Position numbers and translations under genes: made by a program. From Deltaproteobacteria bacterium (GTDB lineage: Bacteria > Myxococcota_A > Polyangia > Haliangiales > Haliangiaceae), in the NCBI GenBank assembly GCA_013696695.1, contig JACCYD010000750.1:1-5923 (forward strand): DNA of 5,923 bases. The letters run 5' to 3'. Below are positions 1 through 5,923 of the stretch, piece after piece; the first letter of the stretch is position 1; the number at the start of each line of letters is the position of its first letter. The notes below the pieces were generated by a model. That model was not told the DNA's origin and did not search any database. It worked only from the letters and a program-made list of their open reading frames with translations.

Positions 1-1
1 C

Positions 2-208
2 GAGGCGCTCGCGGCCGGCGTGCCGGTGATCGCGTCGGCAGTCGGGGGGCTGTCCGCGCTGTCGGCGATCCGGCTCGTCCCCCCGGAGGATCCATGTGCG
101 CTCGCCGCCGCCATCGATCGCACGCTCGCCGATCCACCCGCCGCCAGCTGGCTGCGCGCCGCCGTCGAGCACCTCGACTGGCAGCGCGTCGTCACGAACC
201 TGAGTTGA
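2..208 (+). CDS. Glycosyltransferase group 1 (GT4-type), C-terminal fragment
   Basis: This is the last 68 residues of a gene whose start lies left of the window; the frame is open from base 2. It begins with E-A-L-A-A-G-V-P-V-I-A-S followed by VGG. That is the conserved C-terminal nucleotide-sugar-binding segment of GT-B fold group-1 glycosyltransferases: the second Glu of the E-x7-E motif, then the (A/C)x(G)xPVI(A/V)(S/T) stretch. A 'V-P-P-E-D-P-x-A-L-A-A-A-I' segment follows, typical of these enzymes, where the loop before it holds the sugar nucleotide and a helix counts down the last domain. The tail ends in a short helix with a 'DWQRVV' stretch. The family transfers sugars from NDP-sugars to lipids, polysaccharides or proteins; the substrate cannot be told from this piece. 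The internal GTG at 20 is not a start, because it sits inside the motif. The next gene is also glycosyltransferase-like, which suggests a polysaccharide or glycolipid locus to the left. Confidence 0.85.
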   Translation, partial: EALAAGVPVIASAVGGLSALSAIRLVPPEDPCALAAAIDRTLADPPAASWLRAAVEHLDWQRVVTNLS

Positions 209-397
209 CCGCCGGCTAGTGGATGCGCCGGACACTTCGCGCATTCGCTACCGCACTGCGTAACGAGTTTCGCACCCTGGTCGGACCATCAGCCTCCGAA
301 GTTGTCGTAACCGGTGACAATCACGTGTTCTTCGGTGGCCGTTCGTGCCAAGAATGACTGTCTCATGGCGGCACACTTGCTGCTTTATCCCAGCGCA

Positions 398-967
398 ATG
401 ACTGAAACGCCCCGGTTCGATGTCTCCGTCGTCCTGCCATTCGGCGATGACGAGGAGGCCGTCGGAATCGCGGTACGGCGCACCGCCGAGCACCTGCGCG
501 GGTTGGGCCTGTCATTCGAGATCCTCGCCATCGACGAGGACTCCGGCGACAACTCCCATGCCGTGCTCGCGCTGCTGCGCGCCGAAGTTCCCGAGCTCCG
601 CGTCACCCACGCTCCCGGTCGCGGACGCGGCGTCGACGTCGGCGCAGGTCGCGCACAAGGTGCGCTGATCCTGGTCGCCACGCCCGACGTGGCGAGTGCT
701 TCGCTCGACGGTGCGGGCGATGCGTGTCGCCGCCTGCTCGCCGGTGAAGGCGATGCCGAGGTCGCGTTGACTCGCTACACCGTGGCGCATCGCGTGCGTT
801 CGCTCGCAGCATTTCGTGGCGCGCGCCTGCTCGGCCCGGCGATGCATCGCCGCCTCGCCAAGCGGTTCCAGGTTCAGAATCTCTCGGTGCGACTCGCAGG
901 CCCGTCGGGTGTCGCGGCGCGCTCCGTCGGTGGTCGGCTTCGCGCATTCGCTCGCAGCTGGCAATAA
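398..967 (+). CDS. Small GT2-like glycosyltransferase, apparently degenerate
   Basis: The predicted protein has 189 residues from the ATG at 398. The N-terminus reads VSVVLPF (9-15), then a helix, then EILAIDEDSGDN (41-52). This matches the first beta strand and the 'EIL-VDDGS-DNT' nucleotide-binding strand of GT-A fold family 2 transferases such as polyprenyl-phosphate mannosyl/glucosyl transferases. A GRGRG...GAGRAQG stretch (74-88) resembles the 'GKG-A---G---A-G' segment of that family. The expected DxD metal motif ('DADL') appears here only as TPDV (95-98), so the first Asp is missing. The C-terminal acceptor region is short, and the protein is smaller than usual GT2 enzymes (about 220-330 residues). 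No membrane segment is evident. It may be an inactive relative or have altered chemistry. The start is uncertain: no candidate has a clear Shine-Dalgarno sequence, and in-frame alternatives are ATG 365 and GTG 314. I chose 398 because family homology begins just after it. Confidence 0.6.
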   Translation: MTETPRFDVSVVLPFGDDEEAVGIAVRRTAEHLRGLGLSFEILAIDEDSGDNSHAVLALLRAEVPELRVTHAPGRGRGVDVGAGRAQGALILVATPDVASASLDGAGDACRRLLAGEGDAEVALTRYTVAHRVRSLAAFRGARLLGPAMHRRLAKRFQVQNLSVRLAGPSGVAARSVGGRLRAFARSWQ

Positions 968-970
968 CCG

Positions 971-997
971 CCGTCGCGCACCGTCGCGCACCGTCGC
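971..997 (+). repeat. 10-bp tandem direct repeat (2.7 copies)
   Basis: The unit CCGTCGCGCA is present at 971-980 and 981-990, followed by a third partial copy, CCGTCGC, at 991-997. It begins three bases after the stop codon of the GT2-like gene and lies in the spacer before the protease gene. No function is evident. It may simply be replication slippage in GC-rich DNA. Confidence 0.7.
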
Positions 998-1010
998 CAC
1001 AACGCTGACG

Positions 1011-1054
1011 TCGTCGAGGTGAGCGTGAACGTGGTGTCGACGATCGGGCACCTC
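1011..1054. other. Inverted repeats upstream of the protease promoter
   Basis: TCGTCGA at 1011-1017 is the exact reverse complement of TCGACGA at 1037-1043, with 19 nt between them. A second pair, GAGGTG (1016-1021) and CACCTC (1049-1054), partly overlaps it. Both lie just upstream of the putative -10 element at 1069-1074 and extend into where a -35 would fall, which is a plausible place for a repressor or activator site. With GC-rich sequence, 6-7 bp repeats also arise by chance, so this is only a candidate operator. Confidence 0.25.
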
Positions 1055-1068
1055 TAGCGTGCCGCTGC

Positions 1069-1082
1069 TATAGTCGCCCGAC
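1069..1082 (+). promoter_or_regulatory. Putative leaderless promoter of the site-2 protease gene
   Basis: TATAGT at 1069-1074 differs from the TATAAT -10 consensus at one position. With normal spacing, transcription would start at about 1081-1083, at or within two bases of the ATG at 1083. There is no Shine-Dalgarno sequence between them (CGCCCGAC), which fits a leaderless or nearly leaderless mRNA. The -35 region (around 1044-1051) is a poor match to TTGACA, so an activator or alternative sigma factor may be needed. The kinase gene has the same arrangement, with an identical 8-nt gap. Confidence 0.5.
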
Positions 1083-2336
<1,254 letters not shown>

Positions 2337-2376
2337 GCCGCTACGTTGGCCGCCGCCTGCACCTTCCGCCCTGCTT

Positions 2377-2394
2377 GATCTCTGTCGAGAGATC
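2377..2394. other. Perfect 7-bp hairpin downstream of the protease gene
   Basis: GATCTCT (2377-2383) pairs perfectly with AGAGATC (2388-2394) around a GTCG loop, 40 nt after the protease stop codon. It is well placed to be a transcription end or 3' stabilising structure. However, no T-run follows (the next bases are GTCGGCG), so it is not a standard intrinsic terminator. It could equally be a symmetrical protein-binding site. Confidence 0.35.
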
Positions 2395-2442
2395 GTCGGC
2401 GCGCTAACGATTTACCCTCGAAGTCCGATCGCGCTCACGGTT

Positions 2443-2498
2443 TGCGCATGGTGCGCAGCAAAAGATTTTTTCAGCCGGAATTTCGGCTCGATCCGAGC
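2443..2498. other. AT-rich island flanked by short hairpins upstream of the kinase gene
   Basis: An A-run and T-run (AAAAGATTTTTT, 2460-2471) stand out in an otherwise GC-rich spacer. Upstream is a 5-bp hairpin, TGCGC/GCGCA (2443-2447 with 2453-2457), ending 8 nt before the T6 run (2466-2471). Downstream are two overlapping and therefore mutually exclusive hairpins: AGCCG/CGGCT (2473-2477 with 2484-2488) and GCTCG/CGAGC (2486-2490 with 2494-2498). Possible roles are a weak terminator for read-through from the protease gene, a DNA-bending or UP-like element for the kinase promoter, or a switchable structure. No coding sequence was recognised in the whole spacer, 2337-2566. Confidence 0.25.
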
Positions 2499-2552
2499 GC
2501 TTCGCTGTGTTGCTGCGCCGCGGCAACTGGAAACAGAAATGCTCGTCGCTCG

Positions 2553-2566
2553 TACAGTGTCTAGAC
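2553..2566 (+). promoter_or_regulatory. Putative leaderless promoter of the kinase operon
   Basis: TACAGT at 2553-2558 matches TATAAT at four positions and ends 8 nt before the ATG at 2567. The predicted transcription start (about 2565-2567) falls on or next to the start codon. The intervening GTCTAGAC is a perfect palindrome and not a Shine-Dalgarno sequence. With a 17-bp spacer the -35 would be GAAACA (2530-2535), a partial match to TTGACA. The geometry is identical to that before the protease gene, including the final GAC before ATG. Confidence 0.45.
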
Positions 2567-4366
2567 ATGTCAGAGATGACGGGACCCGGAGCACCTGCAA
2601 CGCAGATGTTCGACTTGTTCGCACCGGGCACCATGCTCGGGCGAAACGAGCTCCTCGCGACCATCGGCGAGGGCGGCATGGCCCGCGTGATCCTGGCGCG
2701 CCAGCGCGGCCCGATGGGCTTCGAGAAGGTCGTCGTCGTCAAGGTCATCCATCCCGACTTCGCGACCGACCGCGCCGCGGTCGGCATGCTGCTCGATGAA
2801 GCGCGCGTCGCCGCCCAGATCAGCCACCCGAACGTCGTGCAGACGTACGAGCTCGGGATCGAGGTCAACGGGCATCCCTACATCGTCATGGAGTATCTCG
2901 CCGGCGAGTCGCTCCAGCGGATCTTGAAGTCGGTGTCGATGGGCACCGCGTTCGATCCGCGCATCGCGGCGCGCATCGTCGCCGATACCTGCGATGGCCT
3001 CCACGCCGCACACGAGCTCACGGATCTCCACGGTCACAACCTCGGCCTGATCCATCGCGACGTGTCGCTCGGAAACATCGTCGTGCTCTACAACGGCTGC
3101 GTGAAGGTCGTCGACTTCGGCATCGTCAAGACGCGCGACCGAGTCAGCTCGACGACGCAACAGGGCCAGCTCAAGGGCAAGTACGCCTATATGTCGCCCG
3201 AGCAGATCCGCAACGAGCCGATGGATCGCCGCAGCGACGTGTTCTCGCTCGGCGTCGTGCTGTGGGAGTGCCTGTCGCTGCGCCGGTTGTTCCACGCCGA
3301 TAACGTGCCCGGCATCCTCCTGCAGATCCTCGAGGCCAAGCGCATCGCGCCGTCGCACTTCCGTCCTGAGGTTCCGCGCGAGCTCGACGCGATCGCGCTC
3401 AAGGCGCTCGACGTCGATCCCGCGAAGCGGTTCCAGAACGCGCTCGAGATGAAGCGCGCACTCGAAGACGTGATCTGGCAGTCGCGTTGCGATGCTGGCG
3501 ACGTTCGCAATTACATGACCGCGGTGTTCGGCGATCGCATGCGCAAGCGCCAGGCGCTGCTGTCGTCAGCCGCGCGCACGTCCGGCCCCGAGATCGAACC
3601 GAAGGACGCGACGTTCGATGACACCAGTGGTCTCCGTCCCGTGCCGCAGTTGCCGCGCCGCCTCGACCCACGCCGGGTCGAACGCAAGCGCAACTGGCTC
3701 GCGGGCGTCGTGCTCGGGGTCGGCGTGATGATCGGCGTCGGCGCCGGCATCCGATTGATCGCCGGCAGCTTCGGTCGCCCCAACATCGTCAACGCGAAGA
3801 CGCTCGAGCCCGCAGCGCAAGAGCCGAAGCGCGTGCAACTGGAACCGGCTCCCGTTGCCGAGCCGGCGCCGCAGGTCACGAGCGTCAACGATCCGATGGA
3901 CGATGCGATGCCGACGATGAAGTCGAGGCTGCGTCCCGAGCACCTCGAGCCGGTGTTCGCCGACGATCCGCCGAAGGATGCGAAGAAAGATCCGGCGGAC
4001 AATGCCGACACGAAGGATACGAAGGATACGAAGGATACGAAGGACACGAAGGCCGACCCCAAGGTCGCCCCCAAGCGTGACGTCGAACCTGCGAAGGAAT
4101 CGGGCGCGAAGCTGAAGGAGCTCTACGCGCAGGGCAGCGAGCTGTTCCTCGGGGGAAACTTCGTCGAGGCCGCGACCGTATACAAACAAGCCCTCGCGCT
4201 CGACCGCAACTTCGCACCGGCCTACCGCGGGCTGGGCTTTGCCTATCAACGGATGGGATTCGACGCGCTCGCGATCGAGTCGTTCACCAAGTATCTGGCG
4301 CTCGCTCCGGGCGTTCGGGATGCAGCCGCGATCCGGCAACGGATCGAGAAACTGGAAGTGCCTTGA
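2567..4366 (+). CDS. Receptor-type Ser/Thr protein kinase with periplasmic TPR tail
   Basis: This 599-residue Hanks-type kinase would phosphorylate Ser/Thr on cytoplasmic proteins, probably in response to an envelope signal. The kinase domain spans about 24-305. Its Gly-rich loop is GEGGMARV (34-41), the ATP-binding Lys is 59, and the alpha-C Glu is 78. The catalytic loop is HRDVSLGN (163-170, Asp165 and Asn170), DFG is 183-185, SPE is 210-212, and Asp224 and Arg288 are also present, so it looks active. Its catalytic loop has Ser in place of the usual Lys, as in many myxobacterial kinases, and Leu in place of the following Pro. One membrane helix lies at about 377-397. After it comes a Pro/charged linker containing five DTK repeats (481-495), then TPR-like helices (514-596). 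With a cytoplasmic kinase, the TPR tail should be periplasmic and may bind a partner. ATG 2567 is chosen because the family-like sequence follows and a -10 element ends 8 nt upstream; GTG 2507 would add 20 atypical residues and ATG 2576 is a lesser alternative. The gene heads an overlapping operon. Confidence 0.92.
   Translation: MSEMTGPGAPATQMFDLFAPGTMLGRNELLATIGEGGMARVILARQRGPMGFEKVVVVKVIHPDFATDRAAVGMLLDEARVAAQISHPNVVQTYELGIEVNGHPYIVMEYLAGESLQRILKSVSMGTAFDPRIAARIVADTCDGLHAAHELTDLHGHNLGLIHRDVSLGNIVVLYNGCVKVVDFGIVKTRDRVSSTTQQGQLKGKYAYMSPEQIRNEPMDRRSDVFSLGVVLWECLSLRRLFHADNVPGILLQILEAKRIAPSHFRPEVPRELDAIALKALDVDPAKRFQNALEMKRALEDVIWQSRCDAGDVRNYMTAVFGDRMRKRQALLSSAARTSGPEIEPKDATFDDTSGLRPVPQLPRRLDPRRVERKRNWLAGVVLGVGVMIGVGAGIRLIAGSFGRPNIVNAKTLEPAAQEPKRVQLEPAPVAEPAPQVTSVNDPMDDAMPTMKSRLRPEHLEPVFADDPPKDAKKDPADNADTKDTKDTKDTKDTKADPKVAPKRDVEPAKESGAKLKELYAQGSELFLGGNFVEAATVYKQALALDRNFAPAYRGLGFAYQRMGFDALAIESFTKYLALAPGVRDAAAIRQRIEKLEVP
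4007..4051 (+). repeat. In-frame 9-bp repeat x5 encoding (DTK)5
   Basis: Five tandem copies of GAYACGAAG (GAC in the first and last copies, GAT in the three central ones) encode Asp-Thr-Lys five times, residues 481-495 of the kinase. They lie in the extracytoplasmic linker between the membrane helix and the TPR tail. Copy-number changes would alter linker length in 3-residue steps without breaking the frame. Near-identical central copies suggest recent slippage expansion. Confidence 0.9.
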
Positions 4367-4560
4367 ACCGAATCATCCTCGTTGCTGCTGCGCTCGTCCT
4401 CGGTTCCGCCACGCAAGCGCGTGCGGAAGCGCGTGCGAAGCTATTTCCGCTCAGCTCGTCGGGGTTGCCGAAGTCACTCAAGAACGCCCCGGCCGAGCTG
4501 ACTCGGGTGGTCGCTCGCTCGCTCGCTCGGCGCCGAGACCACGACGGTACCGATCGATGA
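4363..4560 (+). CDS. Signal-peptide fragment (upstream part of the split gene)
   Basis: This is what is made as sequenced if translation starts at TTG 4363: 65 residues ending at TGA 4558-4560. The start is supported by a GGAAG Shine-Dalgarno-like element (4354-4358), by the overlap with the kinase stop codon, and by an immediate signal peptide: Met-Asn-Arg, a hydrophobic run IILVAAALVLG at 4-14, and Ala-x-Ala at 19-21. After the TCGC tract the last 11 or so residues turn into Arg/Asp-rich sequence unlike the rest, as expected downstream of a frameshift. A stable function for this short product is unlikely. Confidence 0.55.
   Translation: MNRIILVAAALVLGSATQARAEARAKLFPLSSSGLPKSLKNAPAELTRVVARSLARRRDHDGTDR
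4511..4529 (+). repeat. (TCGC)4 short tandem repeat at the frameshift point
   Basis: Four complete TCGC units followed by TCG sit exactly where the coding frame changes. As sequenced, the frame reads V-A-R-S-L then A-R-R-R and stops at 4558. With three units it reads V-V-A-R-S-L-G-A-E-T-T-T and continues to 5203. Six units would also be in frame; four and five are not. Tetranucleotide tracts are slippage-prone and drive phase variation in some pathogens, though those usually have many more copies than four. Confidence 0.9.
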
Positions 4561-4570
4561 CGCCGCCGAC

Positions 4571-5203
4571 TTGATCGAGTGCTCGCTCACCACGCGCGCC
4601 TGTCTCGAGGCGATCGCGAGCTCCGTGGGCGTATCGCGCATCATCTTCGGACGCATCGAAGCGACCGACGACGGCTACACGGTCAAGCTGACGACGTTCG
4701 AGACCGGCAAGGGGGACACCCAGCGCAGCATCTCGATCAGCGGCACCACCGCCGACGAGCTTTCGGATTCGCTTCGCGATGCGATCGACGCAGCCGGGAA
4801 GAAGCCGGAGCCACGCGAGATCGTGACCTCCCTGCCAATCATCCCGTCGCAACCGGAGGACAGCAGTGGCGTGACCACCGGAACGTGGGCGATGGTGATC
4901 GGCGGCGGCATCACCGCGGGCGTCGGCCTCGGCTTGCTCGTCTCGGCCAACAGCCTGCGCGCCGAAGTGGCGCGTGCACCGACGGCGACCCTCGATGATG
5001 TCGATCGACTGGTCCAGCTCGAAACCGCCGGTAAGGCCCGCGTGAAGATCGGCGGCGCACTGACCGCGGTCGGCGGCGTGGTCGCGACGATCGGAGTCAT
5101 TCGAATGATCGCCCAGAAGAAGTCCCGGCCCGAGCAGCCACGCATCGACGTCGTCCCGGAGAGTGGTGGCGCCTCGGTGTTCTTCACGATGGGGTGGCAA
5201 TGA
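4571..5203 (+). CDS. Membrane-domain fragment (downstream part of the split gene)
   Basis: This 210-residue frame is open from 4502. TTG 4571 is the first usable start codon but has no Shine-Dalgarno sequence (GACGCCGCCGAC precedes it), so independent translation is doubtful. Coding character is strong throughout. It carries most of the globular domain, the Pro-rich linker and both membrane segments, but lacks any export signal of its own except the internal membrane helices. It is most likely the body of the upstream signal-peptide gene rather than a gene in its own right. Its TGA stop overlaps the lipoprotein ATG at 5200. Confidence 0.6.
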   Translation: MIECSLTTRACLEAIASSVGVSRIIFGRIEATDDGYTVKLTTFETGKGDTQRSISISGTTADELSDSLRDAIDAAGKKPEPREIVTSLPIIPSQPEDSSGVTTGTWAMVIGGGITAGVGLGLLVSANSLRAEVARAPTATLDDVDRLVQLETAGKARVKIGGALTAVGGVVATIGVIRMIAQKKSRPEQPRIDVVPESGGASVFFTMGWQ

Positions 5204-5923
5204 GTTTATCTACAATGCAGTCTGCACTCGCATTCGCCCTGCTCCTCGCCGGATGTTTTCCGACGCCGTCCGCGGCGCTGGTCTGCAGCATCGATTCCGA
5301 CTGTGCCGATGGACGCACGTGCGAGAGCGGCTTCTGTGTGAGCTCGACCGATGCGGGCGTCGAGCCCGACACGACAGAAGTCACCCCCGACGGCGCAGCG
5401 GCCTTCGACTGCACGCCATTCACGACGCGGCTGTTCGCAGGTTGCGACATCCCGGAGCCGGGCGCCGCGATCGACGTGACGAGCGGCATCACGACGTACA
5501 ACACCGACACCGGCGCGCTGTCGACGGGCACGTCGCCACCGAGCATCGACGTCACGGCCGGACACGTCATCTCGGTCCAGAAGATCACGATCGCCGCCGG
5601 TGCGACGTTGCGGGTGACGGGTAGCAAGCCGCTGATCCTCGCGTCGTGGTCGACGATCCAGGTCGACGGCACGATCGACGTCAGCAGCACGGCCACCGAG
5701 CTCGGCGCCGGAGCCAACCCGACCGGTTGCACCGCGCACGCGCCGATCGCCGGTGAGGCCAACGACAACGGCGCTGGTGGAGGCGGTGGCGGCAGCATGG
5801 TTGCGATCGGCGGTCGTGGTGGCAACGGTGACAACGGTGACGGCGCCGGCGGCATTGGCGGCACCTCGGTAGCCGCGCCCCTGTTGCTCGGCGGTTGCGC
5901 AGGCGCCACCGGCGGCACGGGCC
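5200..5923 (+). CDS. Cys- and Gly-rich lipoprotein, N-terminal part (runs off the window)
   Basis: The frame opens at ATG 5200, inside the preceding stop (ATGA), and stays open to the right edge: 241 residues and no stop. The N-terminus is a lipoprotein signal with lipobox L-A-G-C (16-19), so Cys19 should be lipidated and the protein anchored to an envelope membrane. Next is a small Cys motif with Cys29, 35, 41 and 46 (C-x5-C-x5-C-x4-C, 'DSDCADGRTC'), a pattern common in myxobacterial lipoproteins, and then an acidic Thr/Pro linker. Residues about 85-163 form short beta strands with repeated 'I-x-V-x-G-T-I-D-V' character (ITIAAGATLRV, STIQVDGTIDV), suggesting a beta-solenoid. From about 192 the sequence is Gly-rich with a G6 run and GGIGG/GGTGG. 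A G-rich stretch (5191-5197) may act as a weak ribosome-binding site. Function is unknown; a surface or adhesive role is possible. Its place in the operon links it to the kinase. Confidence 0.85.
   Translation, partial: MSLSTMQSALAFALLLAGCFPTPSAALVCSIDSDCADGRTCESGFCVSSTDAGVEPDTTEVTPDGAAAFDCTPFTTRLFAGCDIPEPGAAIDVTSGITTYNTDTGALSTGTSPPSIDVTAGHVISVQKITIAAGATLRVTGSKPLILASWSTIQVDGTIDVSSTATELGAGANPTGCTAHAPIAGEANDNGAGGGGGGSMVAIGGRGGNGDNGDGAGGIGGTSVAAPLLLGGCAGATGGTG

Larger units (their letters stand above)
4363..5203 (+). pseudogene. Secreted, membrane-anchored protein gene split by a frameshift at a TCGC tract
   Basis: Two reading frames join into one sensible protein if one TCGC unit is removed at 4511-4529; that gives 278 residues. 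Residues 1-21 form a signal peptide with an AQARA-type cleavage site. Residues about 25-143 form a mixed alpha/beta domain of unknown function with Cys72 and Cys79 and a 'RIIFGRIEATDDGYTVKL' strand pair. This loosely recalls TolB-like or LpoB/CsgG-like small periplasmic folds, but I do not claim membership. A Pro-rich linker leads to two Ala/Gly-rich membrane segments (173-193 and 226-247) with a helical loop between. Such paired segments recur near the end of proteins encoded beside myxobacterial kinases. The gene overlaps the kinase stop (TTGA) and the lipoprotein start (ATGA), so translation is probably coupled. I infer a partner of the kinase's periplasmic arm. As sequenced, it is either broken, phase-variable in the off state, or affected by a read error. 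Confidence 0.7.

Noticed and set aside
211..231. Hairpin CCGGC/GCCGG just after the first glycosyltransferase stop, considered as a terminator
   Set aside because: It has only 5 bp with a 10-nt loop and no T-run; such pairs are common in GC-rich DNA.
1027..1056. ECF sigma-type promoter GAAC...TCTA before the protease gene, which would fit autoregulation by an envelope-stress sigma factor
   Set aside because: The gap between GAAC (1027-1030) and TCTA (1053-1056) is 22 nt, longer than usual for ECF promoters, and the flanking bases do not match.
2443..2471. Intrinsic terminator formed by TGCGC/GCGCA and the T6 run
   Set aside because: The T-run begins 8 nt after the stem instead of directly after it, and the stem is only 5 bp. 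It is kept only as part of a low-confidence structured region.
2570..3358. 262-residue reverse-strand open frame opposite the kinase gene
   Set aside because: It is a shadow of the kinase domain coding sequence, rich in Arg/Asp/His with no motif.
5184..5918. 244-residue Pro-rich reverse-strand open frame
   Set aside because: Its Pro runs are simply the complement of the Gly codons in the lipoprotein gene, which has a lipobox, coupled start and consistent architecture on the + strand.

Overview
This is a GC-rich window (about two-thirds G+C by eye, with strong G/C preference at third codon positions). All supported genes lie on the + strand. The best guess for the source is a Myxococcota bacterium (the former deltaproteobacterial myxobacteria, perhaps Polyangia or a Kofleriaceae/Nannocystis-like lineage). 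Three things point there: a Ser/Thr kinase with an 'HRDVS' catalytic loop fused to a transmembrane helix and a periplasmic TPR tail, a lipoprotein with a short Cys-rich motif and a Gly-rich body, and a leader-peptide protein ending in two Ala/Gly-rich membrane segments. This taxonomic call is inference, not a database result.

Layout. Positions 2-208 hold the C-terminal end of a group-1 (GT4-type) glycosyltransferase whose start lies outside the window. Positions 398-967 hold a small, degenerate GT2-type glycosyltransferase-like protein. A spacer with a 10-bp tandem repeat and an inverted repeat follows. Positions 1083-2336 encode a site-2 membrane protease (RseP family) with intact HEAGH and LDGG zinc-site motifs, one PDZ domain and an extra segment of about 64 residues. 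A 230-bp spacer with several small hairpins and an AT-rich island separates it from the next cluster. Positions 2567-4366 encode a 599-residue receptor-type Ser/Thr protein kinase.

The kinase is the first gene of a tightly overlapping unit. Its stop codon overlaps the TTG start of a secreted/membrane protein gene (4363-5203). The end of that gene overlaps the ATG of a lipoprotein gene (5200 to beyond the window end) in an ATGA junction. The lipoprotein reading frame runs off the right edge without a stop. The likely theme is an envelope-directed signalling cassette: a cytoplasmic kinase with a periplasmic TPR arm, an exported membrane-anchored partner and a lipoprotein.

The most notable observation is that the middle gene is broken at a (TCGC)4 tract at 4511-4529. 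Removing exactly one 4-base unit restores a single 278-residue protein with signal peptide, globular domain and two membrane segments. This could be a phase-variable switch, a recent mutation or a sequencing error. Second, both the protease and the kinase have a TAYAGT hexamer ending exactly 8 nt before the ATG, with no Shine-Dalgarno sequence. This suggests that both genes are read from leaderless or nearly leaderless transcripts. I found no rRNA, tRNA, CRISPR array, insertion sequence or other clear mobile element.
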